A stretch of DNA of 64,000 nt, taken from the NCBI GenBank assembly GCA_050744325.1, contig JBOGHK010000074.1:1-64000 (forward strand), written 5' to 3'. The DNA comes from DASXTK01 sp050744325 (GTDB taxonomy: Bacteria > Actinomycetota > Acidimicrobiia > Acidimicrobiales > VFJN01). The notes beneath the pieces are model-generated. The model ran no database searches and was not told the origin of the DNA. It was given only the letters and a program-made list of their open reading frames with translations. This document shows positions 1-8,272 of this stretch, one piece after another (the first letter of the stretch is position 1; each line of letters starts with the position of its first letter). The position numbers and the translations under genes were made by a program.

Positions 1-2949
1 CGGTTCCATGACGGCGACGAGATGGTCGAGGTGGAGCTGCCGCTGTCGGTCACGCAGTTGCAGAACGTCGTCAACGTCCCGAACTTCCATCTCCTGAGGC
101 AGCACGCGGCTCGGTACTCGCGGCTCAAGTACGGCGACGACTGGCGGTCCAGGGTCACCCGGGGCGCGGCGCCGGTCTGGTCGGCATCGCAGTATGGCCT
201 CGACGCGATGCGCGGGATCATGGAGGTCTGGCGGCCCGCCGTGTTGCTTCGACCGGCGTGGACTCTCCGCGTGGTCGGTGACGAGCAGATGCGGATGCTC
301 GCGAAGTTCGGCGCCCTGTCCGTCATGTTGGGTTCGCGTGACGCGGTGAACAACTACGCGGCCGCGCTCAAGACGAACCCGATCGTGCGGCGCGTGCTGC
401 GCACCGAATCCACCGCCCGGATGACGCGGCGGGGCTCGTTCGTCTCCGCGGCTGCCGGCGGGCTCGTCGGCGGCCCGGTCGGGGCGGTCGCCGGGGGTGC
501 GCTCGGGAACCGGCTCGTGCGGGCGATGGCGAGGATGGAAGACGCCGGCTACCAGAACGTGCGCTTCGGGGGGCATTCGCTGTCCGGCCCGTTCGGCGAC
601 AAAGGCAGCTCGGCTGAGTTCTACCGGGTCCACAACAGTGCCAGGGCCTCCGTCGATGAGCTGTTCGGCCGCCATGAGGCCCGGTTCGTGGGCGCCCTCA
701 AGCGTGACGCGTCACGGTTCCGTACCTACACATGGGGTGAGAGCGCGCAGTCGGACGCGGTCTACCGGGCGGAGTGGGCGAACAACCTGCGTCACCAGAT
801 CGCCCAGGACGAGATGGGCCGCCAGTTCCTCGCCGGCAAGGGTGTCGATCAGGTGTTGGACTGGCTCGACAACACCCTCGAAGGCCGCCGTTACGCCACC
901 CTGGTCCCGTGGCGCTCCGACCATCGGGCGTGGGTCGAGGCGTACGGCGACCAGGTCAACTCCTACACGGGCGGGGTCGACGAGGTGAAGTCCGCTGTCC
1001 TCGGTCTCGCCGACGACGCCAGCGATGCTGAGGTCCAGGCCATCCTCGACCTGATCCCCGAGTCGCGTCGCGCCCCCATCCACGGCGCCGAGACCGAGCA
1101 GCTGATGGGCCGGTCGAAGATAAACCAGCTGGTCAACGGGGCGATCGACAACTCCTTCGAGATCCTCGGCACGATGGCGACCGACGAGCTCAGTCGTAAC
1201 CCGACCTTCGCCCGGTTCTACAACGCGGAGGCCCGGCGGCTGTTCGCGCCGCTGCCGCCCGGCCAGGTATCCGAGGCCCTGCTACGCAACCTCGAAGACC
1301 AGTCCCGGGCGTTCGCCTTGCGCGAGACCCGCCAGCTCCTCTACGACCTCGCCGAGCAGTCCCGTTTCGCCGACATGACGCGCCTGGTGATGCCGTTCTA
1401 CAACGCGTGGCAGGAGGTGTTGACGCGGTGGACGGGGCTCGCCGTCGAGAACCCGGCGTTCGTCGCCCGGGCACGGCAGGTGTGGGAGGCCCCGGACCGC
1501 CTCGGCTGGACCTACACCGACGACCGCGGGTCGACATTCCTCAGGGTGCGGATCCCCGAGTTCGCACGGGGGCTGGTCAATCAAGGCGTCTTCCGGGGGG
1601 CGTTGGACTCCCAGGGCTACATCTTCTTGGACAAGCGCGGCTTCAACCTCGTCGCGAACGGCACCCCCGGCTTCGGGCCGTTCGTGCAGATCGGCGTGTC
1701 GGAGATGGTGAAGGCCAACCCGTCGCTCGAAGACTCGGTCCGCTTCATCATCCCCTTCGGCCCCACCGACGGGTTCGTGGATGCCCTCCTACCCCCGACC
1801 GTGCGCAGAGCGTTCGACGCCTCCTCCGGCAACGAAGGGTCGGCGCGGGCCAACGCCGAGGCCCGGATCCTGGTCACCCGCCTCACGCAGATGGGGACCG
1901 GCGAGATCCCGACCGTCGACTTCTCGGACCCCGCGGCACGTGCCGACTTCCTCGAATCGGTGAGCGACGAAGCCGACCAGTTCATGCGGCTCCGCCTGTT
2001 CGCCGGCTACGTCGCCCCGGTGGCGCCCGTCTACGAAACCCCGTACAAGCCGTACATCGACATCTACCGCTCGCTCCGCAGCGGGGACTACGAGCGGGCG
2101 CGGGAGGTCGGTGCCGAGTTCGCGATCGAAGCCGCCGAGGATCTCCCGCGCGTCGCGGACACCGGAGATCGCAGCATCAACGCCGACGACATCTTCCTCG
2201 AAGCGTTCGGCGAGGAGTACTTCGCGTTGACGCAGGCGTTCACGGAGAGCATCAACGGGGTGCCGCCCACCGTCGAGGGGCTCGAAGCATCGGAACAGTA
2301 CGGCGACATCATCACCGCGTACCCGGAGTGGGGCGGGGTCGTCGCCGGCTACGACGGTGACGCGACCGCCCAGTTCTCCCGGGCCGTCTACGACCGCCAG
2401 ATGGAACGCGGGGAGCGGCGCCGGCTCGAACCCGACGAGGTCCTCGACGGGCCGCAGATCAGGCTGGGCTGGTCGCGGTACTCGAAGCTCGCCGACCTAC
2501 TGGAAGTGGCCAGGGTCTCGCGTGGCCTCCCCAACATGCAGGTCGCCGGGGCCGAAGACCTACAGCAGATCAAGCGGGTCATGATCGCCAGCCTCGCGGC
2601 CCAGCACCCGGCCTGGTACCAGGAGTTCTCCGTCACGGATAGGAACGCGTGGGCGCGGCGGATCGAGGGGGCCAGGGCGGTCGTCGCGAACGAGGCGCTG
2701 TCGGGCCGGCCGGACATCCAGGGCCTCGCCGACTACCTCCGCCTCCGCGACACGGTCACGGCCTGGCTCGCGACGCGGGAATCGTCGTCGATCGACGCGA
2801 CCTCGAACCGGGACATCGCGATGGTGTGGCAGACCTTGCTGGCGAGCTTGATCGAACGGAACCCGAGCTTCGCCGAGGTCGCGTACCGGAAGGGCCTTGA
2901 GAACGACCCCCTGGACGCCGGCCCGCTGGACCTCGCGACCGCGGCCTGA
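1..2949 (+). CDS. C-terminal part of a giant phage/mobile-element protein (partial)
   Basis: The reading frame is open from base 1; the first ATG is at 22 but the codons before it continue without a stop, so the window probably holds only the C-terminal ~980 residues. No enzymatic motif is clear. Visible are a Gly/Ala-rich hydrophobic stretch around residues 140-165, a Phe/Tyr-rich block near residues 445-460 (MPFYNAWQEVLTRW) and long charged helical regions. Size, one-sided truncation and the small accessory genes downstream resemble the very large virion-internal or polyvalent proteins of phages and integrative elements. The phage assignment is inference from architecture and context, not a recognised family. 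Confidence 0.6.
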   Translation, partial: RFHDGDEMVEVELPLSVTQLQNVVNVPNFHLLRQHAARYSRLKYGDDWRSRVTRGAAPVWSASQYGLDAMRGIMEVWRPAVLLRPAWTLRVVGDEQMRMLAKFGALSVMLGSRDAVNNYAAALKTNPIVRRVLRTESTARMTRRGSFVSAAAGGLVGGPVGAVAGGALGNRLVRAMARMEDAGYQNVRFGGHSLSGPFGDKGSSAEFYRVHNSARASVDELFGRHEARFVGALKRDASRFRTYTWGESAQSDAVYRAEWANNLRHQIAQDEMGRQFLAGKGVDQVLDWLDNTLEGRRYATLVPWRSDHRAWVEAYGDQVNSYTGGVDEVKSAVLGLADDASDAEVQAILDLIPESRRAPIHGAETEQLMGRSKINQLVNGAIDNSFEILGTMATDELSRNPTFARFYNAEARRLFAPLPPGQVSEALLRNLEDQSRAFALRETRQLLYDLAEQSRFADMTRLVMPFYNAWQEVLTRWTGLAVENPAFVARARQVWEAPDRLGWTYTDDRGSTFLRVRIPEFARGLVNQGVFRGALDSQGYIFLDKRGFNLVANGTPGFGPFVQIGVSEMVKANPSLEDSVRFIIPFGPTDGFVDALLPPTVRRAFDASSGNEGSARANAEARILVTRLTQMGTGEIPTVDFSDPAARADFLESVSDEADQFMRLRLFAGYVAPVAPVYETPYKPYIDIYRSLRSGDYERAREVGAEFAIEAAEDLPRVADTGDRSINADDIFLEAFGEEYFALTQAFTESINGVPPTVEGLEASEQYGDIITAYPEWGGVVAGYDGDATAQFSRAVYDRQMERGERRRLEPDEVLDGPQIRLGWSRYSKLADLLEVARVSRGLPNMQVAGAEDLQQIKRVMIASLAAQHPAWYQEFSVTDRNAWARRIEGARAVVANEALSGRPDIQGLADYLRLRDTVTAWLATRESSSIDATSNRDIAMVWQTLLASLIERNPSFAEVAYRKGLENDPLDAGPLDLATAA

Positions 2950-3130
2950 ACGGGACCTCGCCGACATCGTCCGCCGCGACCCCGCAGGCGGCCGACGGCT
3001 GTAGCGTCCGGCGCTCAGACCATGCTCAGGTGTCCGCTCCGCTCCGGTGGGGCGGACACCGTCGCGTCCCGGGGGGGAAGGTGAGTGAACATCACGCGTG
3101 TCATTCGGTAGGTTGGCCAACGAGGCGGGT

Positions 3131-3340
3131 ATGAGATCGAAGCACCAGAACAAGGATCTTGAGAAGCTTCTCAAGCAGGCCGAGAAGCTTGGTTGGCGGG
3201 TAGGTAAAGGCAAGAAATACTTCATGATGCGTTGTCCTTGCGGGCAGCACCAGCGGACGGTGAAACTGACTCCGTCCGACCCCAACTACGGCACGAACCT
3301 GAGGGCATGGCTCAAGCGCACAGGTTGTTGGGAGGACTGA
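3131..3340 (+). CDS. HicA-like small protein (putative toxin fold)
   Basis: The 69-residue protein starts with a DLEKLLKQAEKLGWRV helix-strand pattern like HicA mRNA-interferase toxins, followed by CPCGQHQRTVKLTPSDPNY, typical of an actinobacterial HicA-like variant. The ATG at 3131 is preceded by GAGG at a 5-nt spacing; a GTG at 3098 in the same frame is an alternative. Where canonical HicA carries the catalytic His (G-S-H context), this protein reads GKGKKYF, so the usual catalytic His is absent. A CPC motif could bind metal. The stop overlaps the start of the next gene (ATGA), so the two are translationally coupled. Fold: fairly sure. Toxin activity: unproven. Confidence 0.6.
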   Translation: MRSKHQNKDLEKLLKQAEKLGWRVGKGKKYFMMRCPCGQHQRTVKLTPSDPNYGTNLRAWLKRTGCWED

Positions 3341-3651
3341 TGGACCGCTACTACCTAGAGATCACCGTGAGAGTCGTCGATGACGTGGACGTCGAAGCGC
3401 TGTTCGATCCTTTGGCGGAGGCCGTCTACGACCTGGTCGACGTGATCGACGCGGACCTCGGCGCCCGGTTCGGCGACCGCGAGTTCGATTTCACGATGAC
3501 GCTCGACGCCGAGGACGCCCCCTCGGCGCTCGGTACCGGTCTGACGGCGGTGCGGACGGCACTACATGCCACCGGTGGCGCCACGCTCGGTTGGGAACGT
3601 CACTTCGAAGCGATCCGCCACATGGTGCAGGCCGAGCCTGCCGCGGCCTGA
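3340..3651 (+). CDS. small acidic partner protein of the HicA-like gene
   Basis: A 103-residue acidic protein of unrecognised family. It begins with a beta strand (YYLEITVRVV), a helix rich in hydrophobics, then a second strand pair (REFDFTMTLDA), suggesting a small alpha/beta (ferredoxin-like) fold. It does not show the HicB antitoxin pattern. The ATG overlaps the upstream TGA, and GGAGG lies just before it inside the upstream gene, which decides the start. Strict coupling to the HicA-like gene suggests a cognate partner (antitoxin or immunity role is inference). Confidence 0.6.
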   Translation: MDRYYLEITVRVVDDVDVEALFDPLAEAVYDLVDVIDADLGARFGDREFDFTMTLDAEDAPSALGTGLTAVRTALHATGGATLGWERHFEAIRHMVQAEPAAA

Positions 3652-3697
3652 CCGCACGCCGGCCTCGCGTTGGGTGGTTCGGGGCCGTCATCCCCGC

Positions 3698-3961
3698 TTA
3701 CTCGGCGGGGTGCTCGACGACCTCCCAATCGCCGTGCCACGGCTCGCGGCACGGCCCCATGAGGTACGTCACCGCGGCCTCGGCGCCGGCCCGGTCCCCG
3801 AACCGTTTCGCTGAGTGCTGCGTCCCCGCGATGAGCGGGCGTCGTCGGCCGGCGTCGTCGGTCCACCCGCCCGCGAGGTAGATCCCCGAGCGCCGGTCAC
3901 GCACGTAGAACCCCGCCTTGGGGGTGGCCCACTCGTTCGACCAGTCCGTCACCCCCGTCAC
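3698..3961 (-). CDS. small hypothetical protein
   Basis: An 87-residue protein without a recognised domain. It has a Trp/Tyr-rich N-terminal half (GFYVRDRRSGIYLAGGW) and a basic middle. It starts with GTG at 3961 without a clear Shine-Dalgarno; a second GTG three codons later is possible. Its position among other short accessory genes, facing the HicA-like pair, suggests a phage or integrative-element cargo gene. Confidence 0.45.
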   Translation of the reverse strand: MTGVTDWSNEWATPKAGFYVRDRRSGIYLAGGWTDDAGRRRPLIAGTQHSAKRFGDRAGAEAAVTYLMGPCREPWHGDWEVVEHPAE

Positions 3962-4051
3962 GGTAGCGAACGACTGTTCGCCCCTCTATCCCCCACGTGC
4001 CCGGCCGGCCCCGGAGGCGACGCGGCACCCCCGGGAGCCGGCACGGGCGAA

Positions 4052-4261
4052 TCAGCCGGTGTCGTCGAGCGCGGAGCCCAGCGCCGCGTGGAGCCTGCGG
4101 GCGGCGTCGGCGACCTCGCCGCGGAACACGGCCTTCTCGGTGACGTCGACCAGCTCGCACAGGGCGGCCATGTCGGCGGCCAGCCAGCCCGCGAGCTGGT
4201 CCCCGATCACGGCTTCGACACCGGACCGCGGGTAGACGGTGACATCGTCGGGGTCGTTCAC
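4052..4261 (-). CDS. small acidic hypothetical protein, coupled to upstream gene
   Basis: A 69-residue acidic helical protein (DQLAGWLAADMAALCELVDVTEKAVFRGEV) of unknown family. Its GTG overlaps the stop of the upstream minus-strand gene (GTGA), which is why this start was chosen over longer frames. The two small genes form a coupled pair in the accessory region. Confidence 0.45.
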   Translation of the reverse strand: MNDPDDVTVYPRSGVEAVIGDQLAGWLAADMAALCELVDVTEKAVFRGEVADAARRLHAALGSALDDTG

Positions 4262-4461
4262 CGTGCCCACTGGCGCCGGTCCCGCAGCTCGTCGCGTATC
4301 GCCTTGAGGCGTGCGAGGCCAGGCTGGGAGTGCTGCCCGCACGTCCGGGCGAGGCGCCGCTCCCACCATCGCAGCCGGACCGTCGACGCCGACATGGCAC
4401 GGCCGCGTTGCTCGCTGTACGCCGCCGCCACTTCCCCCAGCGGGAACCGCTCACCGCTCAT
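4258..4461 (-). CDS. small basic hypothetical protein (possible DNA-binding)
   Basis: A 67-residue, Arg-rich protein (ERFPLGEVAAAYSEQRG... then LRWWERRLART). The start with two short helices and the basic charge suggest a small HTH-like nucleic-acid binder, but no family is recognised. The ATG at 4461 is used; a start 16 codons upstream at 4509 is possible. The stop overlaps the GTG of the next gene. Confidence 0.4.
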   Translation of the reverse strand: MSGERFPLGEVAAAYSEQRGRAMSASTVRLRWWERRLARTCGQHSQPGLARLKAIRDELRDRRQWAR

Positions 4462-4583
4462 AGGGCCACGGTGCGCCTCGCCGATGCCGGACACCAGAGG
4501 GCGCGACACAGATTTGCTAGGCGGCCACTAGGCGACGCCGGCTGTGACGTGGTCTACTGACCGGGAGACCCGAGGGGGCAGGC

Positions 4584-5390
4584 ATGGCGCGTGAACGGCT
4601 GGCAGCCCGACGCCGGGCGCAAGGCATGACCCAGGAGCAGCTGGCGCAGGCGCTCGACGTGACGACCTCGACCGTGGCTCACTGGGAGCAAGGCAAGTCG
4701 ACGCCACGGGCCTGGCACCGCCGGCCGCTCGCCGACCGCCTCGAGGTGTCGCTCGGTGAGCTCGAACGGCTCCTCGACGTCAACGGCCAGGTCGCCCTCG
4801 ACGGCCACCCGGTGCCGGCGTGGCTCGGTCATCTCGCGTCGCTGGAACAGGCCGCCTCGGAGATCTGGGCCTACGAGCCCACGGTGGTGCACGGCCTGTT
4901 GCAGACGGCGGCGTACGCCACCGCAGTCGAGTCGATCGGCCCCCGGCCCGCCACCGTCGAGGAAGTCGCCCGGCGGGTCGAGACCCGCATGGCCCGCCGG
5001 GCGGTGCTCGACCGGCGTCCGGACCCGCTACAGCTCGCGGTGGTCCTCGACGAGAGCGTGCTACGCCGACGGGCCGGCGACCGTGACGTGATGGACGCGC
5101 AGCTCGACCACCTCGCCGAGATGGCGCAGCGTCCGAACGTCGACCTCCAAGTGCTACCCCTCGACGCCGGGGTGTTCTCGGCGGCGTTCGGCGCCTTCAA
5201 GGTGCTGACCTCCCCGGGCGTCCCCGACCCGTACATGGCCTGTGTCGAGGACCGGGCCGGCCCGCACTATCTCGATCGCCCCCACGAGATCGAAGCGCAT
5301 ACCGTCCTGTTCCGCTACCTGGCCGGGGTGGCGTTGCCACCGGACGCCTCACTCGACCTGATCCACGTCGTCAAGGAGACCCGCCGATGA
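4584..5390 (+). CDS. XRE-family regulator with DUF5753 domain
   Basis: A 268-residue regulator. The N-terminal Cro/C1-type HTH (residues ~1-60, MTQEQLAQALDVTTSTVAHWEQG) is followed by the DUF5753/Scr1-like domain typical of actinobacterial XRE proteins, recognisable from YEPTVVHGLLQTAAYA and later LQVLPLDAGV. GAGGGGG lies about 5 nt before the ATG. These proteins are usually encoded with a small DUF397 protein, as here with a 4-nt overlap. The family (WhiJ/AbaA-like pairs) acts in developmental or antibiotic regulation and behaves somewhat like toxin-antitoxin systems. Upstream (4517-4536) the motif CTAGGCG occurs twice and could be an operator. Confidence 0.9.
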   Translation: MARERLAARRRAQGMTQEQLAQALDVTTSTVAHWEQGKSTPRAWHRRPLADRLEVSLGELERLLDVNGQVALDGHPVPAWLGHLASLEQAASEIWAYEPTVVHGLLQTAAYATAVESIGPRPATVEEVARRVETRMARRAVLDRRPDPLQLAVVLDESVLRRRAGDRDVMDAQLDHLAEMAQRPNVDLQVLPLDAGVFSAAFGAFKVLTSPGVPDPYMACVEDRAGPHYLDRPHEIEAHTVLFRYLAGVALPPDASLDLIHVVKETRR

Positions 5391-5599
5391 TGAACGACCA
5401 ACAGCACCGCCCGAAGTGGCGCAAGTCGACCTACTCCGGCCAGAACGGCTCATGCGTCCAGCTCGCCGACCTCGGCGGCGGTGTCGCCGTCCGTGACAGC
5501 AAGCTCGGCGACGACTCCCCGGTCCTGCTGTTCACCCGCACCGAGCTGGCCGCGTTCCTGGCCGGGGCGAAGGCCGGCGAGTTCGACGACCTCGCGTAG
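5387..5599 (+). CDS. DUF397 domain protein
   Basis: A 70-residue protein with the DUF397 signature: WRKSTYSGQNGSCVQLADL, then VAVRDSK and a C-terminal FTRTELAAFLAGAKAGEFD. The start overlaps the TGA of the XRE-DUF5753 gene (ATGA). DUF397 proteins are the small partners of XRE-DUF5753 regulators and may bind and counteract them. Confidence 0.9.
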   Translation: MMNDQQHRPKWRKSTYSGQNGSCVQLADLGGGVAVRDSKLGDDSPVLLFTRTELAAFLAGAKAGEFDDLA

Positions 5600-5653
5600 A
5601 CGTGGCCGCGGGCTGACGCGGGGTCCGCGACGACGCACATCTGTCACATCGGC

Positions 5654-6136
5654 CTAGCAGCCCCAGCTTTCGAGCCGGCCGGGCCACGCCTCGTTCAGCG
5701 TCTCGGCCCTGGTGGCCCATTCGCCGGGGTAGTCGGCCGGGTAGCCGGTACCGCCCGCGGTCTGCCACTCGGCGAGACGGTCACCTCGGCGGGGATTGGA
5801 GGCGTCAGGGCCGAACATGCACGCCCCACGCGCCGACCAGTCGACGGGCGGGGTCGTGGTCGTCGTGGGTGCTGTGGTCGTCGTGGATGCTGTCGTCTCC
5901 GTGGGCGCGTCCGGTGTGACCGTGGGCTCGTCTGCCGGGGACGCGGGCAAGCCCCCACCGCCAGCGACCGTCACCGTCGGGGCGACGACCGTGGTGGTGC
6001 TGGCCGGTGTCTCAGGCGTGCCGGCGTCGATGTCAAGGTCGACCTCCGGCACGCGGGAGTCGATCGCCTCCTGTCCCGCGTCGCCGCCGCACCCGAGGGC
6101 GACGACGGCGATGAGCAGGGCGACGGCGCGAGTCAC
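5654..6136 (-). CDS. putative secreted lipoprotein, Thr-rich linker
   Basis: A 160-residue protein. The N-terminus (TRAVALLIAVVALGC) is a short lipoprotein signal with an ALGC lipobox, so it is probably anchored outside the membrane. A long Thr/Pro-rich linker (residues ~45-100) leads to a ~55-residue C-terminal domain with several Trp and two Cys (WSARGACMFG... ending ESWGC) of unknown function; the two Cys may form a disulfide. GTG at 6136 overlaps the TGA of the upstream gene (GTGA), which fixes the start. Confidence 0.6.
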   Translation of the reverse strand: MTRAVALLIAVVALGCGGDAGQEAIDSRVPEVDLDIDAGTPETPASTTTVVAPTVTVAGGGGLPASPADEPTVTPDAPTETTASTTTTAPTTTTTPPVDWSARGACMFGPDASNPRRGDRLAEWQTAGGTGYPADYPGEWATRAETLNEAWPGRLESWGC

Positions 6137-6384
6137 GGCCGGTCCTCGCCGCAGTACCGGCACACGCCGCGCTCACGCCATCCGTGGTGGATCTGGTCGT
6201 CGGCGTGGTGGTGGGCGAGGACGTAGACCTCGTTGACGGCGCGGATGGTGCGGAGGTCGCCGGTGCCTGCCAGGTCGAGCGCGGCGGACAGGCGCCGGAG
6301 GTCGTCGAGGACACGCCCGGCCAGCTCCGCGAGTGCCGGGGGAGCATCTCCCCGCGGGGGTGTGGGGGGTGGAGATGGGTGCAT
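6133..6384 (-). CDS. small hypothetical protein with CxxC
   Basis: An 83-residue protein with a Pro-rich N-terminus, a helical middle and a C-terminal CRYCGED motif that could bind zinc. A strong GAGGAG lies 6 nt before the ATG, so the start is well supported. It is translationally coupled to the lipoprotein gene downstream. The function is unknown; the context is accessory. Confidence 0.55.
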   Translation of the reverse strand: MHPSPPPTPPRGDAPPALAELAGRVLDDLRRLSAALDLAGTGDLRTIRAVNEVYVLAHHHADDQIHHGWRERGVCRYCGEDRP

Positions 6385-6521
6385 CCAGGTCTCCTCTGTG
6401 AGCCATCTTGTGAGCCATGCTGTGTGGACTCACATGGACACTCAGAGACGGAGACCCTGGTCAGGGGTACTGGATGGACGCCCGTAGACGCCTTGCTGCA
6501 AACTATCGATTCTCGGCAGGT

Positions 6522-6552
6522 GTCGTACAGGTGGTGGCGGAACCTGTACGAC
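6522..6552. repeat. perfect 11-bp inverted repeat, 9-nt loop
   Basis: Arms GTCGTACAGGT (6522-6532) and ACCTGTACGAC (6542-6552) are perfectly complementary around a 9-nt loop. No T-tract follows, so an operator or recombination site is as likely as a terminator. Confidence 0.6.
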
Positions 6553-6589
6553 GCCTACGGACACGGCGCGTCCGGCGCGGGGCGCACCC

Positions 6590-6622
6590 GCTGGGGCTGC
6601 ACGATCCCCATGTAGCCCCAGC
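6590..6622. repeat. perfect 9-bp inverted repeat, 15-nt loop
   Basis: GCTGGGGCT (6590-6598) pairs with AGCCCCAGC (6614-6622). It follows the first hairpin by 37 nt and could be a second stem of one structured region. Confidence 0.5.
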
Positions 6623-6706
6623 AGGGCCCCAGCGGCAGGTCCGGTCGACCACCACCTGCCGATCCCGCCTGCGGAGGCCTCGGCGCCTGCAGCACTGATC
6701 GGTGTC

Positions 6707-7453
6707 GTGCGCGGTCGGATGGCGGCGGCACTGACCTTGCTCGTCGGCTGTGGCGGCGACGACGACTCCGGCGGCGGCAACCAGGCCTCGTCGGGCGACG
6801 CCCAAGCCAGCGAGGCCACCAGCCTCGAGGATCTGGGCATCAGCGCCGAGGACCTCGATGGTCTCGATCTCGAGAACCTCGACGCCGAGGACCTCGAAGC
6901 CCTGGGTCTCGACGACGTCGACCCGGCGCTGCTCGACGATCTGCTCGAGCAGATCGGCGTGAGCGTCGAAGACCTCGACGGCGCCGACATCAGCGACGGC
7001 GCGGACGACGGTGGTTCCACAGACGAGAGCAGCGACGGCGGCTCCAGCGACGACGGCAGCTTGGGTGGCTCAGGTGGCGACCCGTGCTCCCTGGGCGCAG
7101 ACGAGATCGCCGCGCTGGTCGGATCGCCGGCGTCGTCCGAGCCCAGCGAGGCGAACGGCAGAGGTCAGGTGTGCACCTGGGAAGGTGCCCCCGGCCAGCA
7201 CGGCACGCCGCGCACCCTCACCGTCACGCTGTGGCCTGGTGCGGAGTTCTACAGCGAGGGCGACACCTACAGCGATCCCGGGCTCGTGGAGGACGTCACG
7301 GACCTCGGTGACGACGGCTGGATCAACGCAACTGCCGGCCACGTGATGTGGGTCGACGGCGACCTGACCGTGGACGTGTTCGTCCCGATGGGTGGGCCCT
7401 CCGAGTCCGAGTTGCTCGGCGTCGCTCACGCGGTGGCCGACGACCTCGGGTAG
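6707..7453 (+). CDS. DUF3558-like lipoprotein with acidic spacer
   Basis: A 248-residue protein with a very short signal and lipobox (LTLLVGCGG), then a highly acidic region (~residues 30-125) built of degenerate E/D-D-L repeats (AEDLDGLDLENLDAEDLEAL). The C-terminal domain starts DPCSLGADEIAALVG and contains a matching Cys (GQVCTWEG), as in actinobacterial DUF3558 lipoproteins. It is expected to sit outside the membrane. The GTG start gives only about 15 residues before the lipid-modified Cys, which is short. The substrate is unknown; the acidic region may bind cations (inference). Confidence 0.65.
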   Translation: MRGRMAAALTLLVGCGGDDDSGGGNQASSGDAQASEATSLEDLGISAEDLDGLDLENLDAEDLEALGLDDVDPALLDDLLEQIGVSVEDLDGADISDGADDGGSTDESSDGGSSDDGSLGGSGGDPCSLGADEIAALVGSPASSEPSEANGRGQVCTWEGAPGQHGTPRTLTVTLWPGAEFYSEGDTYSDPGLVEDVTDLGDDGWINATAGHVMWVDGDLTVDVFVPMGGPSESELLGVAHAVADDLG

Positions 7454-7641
7454 AGCTGAACGGAGCCGTCGGCCCTGACCGCTCGAACGAGCACCAGCCG
7501 CTGATCCGGTTCTGCTCCGGCGGACCCTTCGCCTCCGACGAACCCGACCGGACGTGCTCGACGAGGTGGCCGGCGAGACCACGGGGATGGCCGAACTGAC
7601 CGATCAGGCCTTGCGTGGCTCGCACCCGACGCAGTCAACTG

Positions 7642-7657
7642 GTTCAAGGGAACTTGA
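7642..7657. promoter_or_regulatory. MerR-type operator dyad
   Basis: The dyad TTCAAG-GGAA-CTTGAG lies just before the MerR start at 7667 and resembles the centre of MerR/SoxR-family operators (CCTCAAG...CTTGAGG type). Read on the minus strand it is preceded by TTGACC, a possible -35, but no good -10 or target gene is found to the left. Confidence 0.45.
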
Positions 7658-7666
7658 GGTCAAGGG

Positions 7667-8125
7667 GTGCCCGTGACGACTCCGTTGGTGAGCATTGGTG
7701 ACTTGGGCGAGCGGACTGGTGTGGCGGGGTCCGCGCTGCGCTACTACGAGGAGCTCGGTCTCATCGCCCCGGTCGCTCGTGTCGGCGGCAAGCGGTGCTA
7801 CACGCCGGCGACGGTCGAGACAGTCGGCCTGATCCGGCTCCTGCAGGAGGTCGGCTTCACGCTCGCCGAGGTGCGCGAGATGCTCGTCGGCGACGGCGCA
7901 CTGTCGTCGAGTTGGCGAAGCATGGTGCGCCGGAAGCTGGACGAGCTCGAGGGTCGTCTGGCCAGGATCCAGGTAGCCCGGGTTGCCCTGGACCACGCGT
8001 TGCACTGCCCGCAGCCCCAGCTGCTCGACTGCCCGAACCTGTGGGCCATCGTCTCGGCCCGCCTCGCGGGCCAGCCGCTCGCCCAGGCCCACGACCACGG
8101 CGCTCCGGCGTCTGGCAACGCCTGA
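7667..8125 (+). CDS. MerR-family transcriptional regulator
   Basis: A 152-residue regulator with a winged-HTH MerR N-terminus (VSIGDLGERTGVAGSALRYYEELGLI), a dimerisation helix (residues ~80-112) and a short effector region with two Cys (HCPQPQLLDCPNLW). The C-terminal pattern resembles MerR groups that sense oxidants or metals; SoxR's four-Cys cluster is not present. GTG at 7667 is used; GTG two codons later is possible. It probably controls itself through the dyad upstream. The sensed ligand is unknown. Confidence 0.85.
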   Translation: MPVTTPLVSIGDLGERTGVAGSALRYYEELGLIAPVARVGGKRCYTPATVETVGLIRLLQEVGFTLAEVREMLVGDGALSSSWRSMVRRKLDELEGRLARIQVARVALDHALHCPQPQLLDCPNLWAIVSARLAGQPLAQAHDHGAPASGNA

Positions 8126-8272
8126 CGCCCGGACACCTGCGGGGGCCGACCGGACGTCTGAGTGAGCGATCCATCCCATCCCCGACGGGCATGCTGGCCC
8201 GCCTGGCGAGGACGTATGTCGGTCCGAGAGCGCCACCGCCCCTGATGAGTTCGTTGTAGGAGCCGTCTAGAG

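Larger units (their letters stand above)
6385..6706. other. 322-nt gene-free stretch with repeats, edge of the accessory region
   Basis: No convincing gene. The segment holds two copies of GTGAGCCAT close together (around 6399-6420) next to the minus-strand start at 6384, and two strong inverted repeats (listed separately). It lies between the phage-like small genes and chromosome-like genes, so it may be an element boundary; no integrase or matching att repeat is visible. Confidence 0.4.

Noticed and set aside
6522..6622. tRNA or other RNA gene in the hairpin-rich stretch
   Set aside because: No cloverleaf, no T-loop (GTTCRAN) and no CCA context; only two separate hairpins.
8126..8272. Gene between MerR and the insertion sequence
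   Set aside because: Frames are short and unconserved; the stretch is probably the remains of the interrupted flank.
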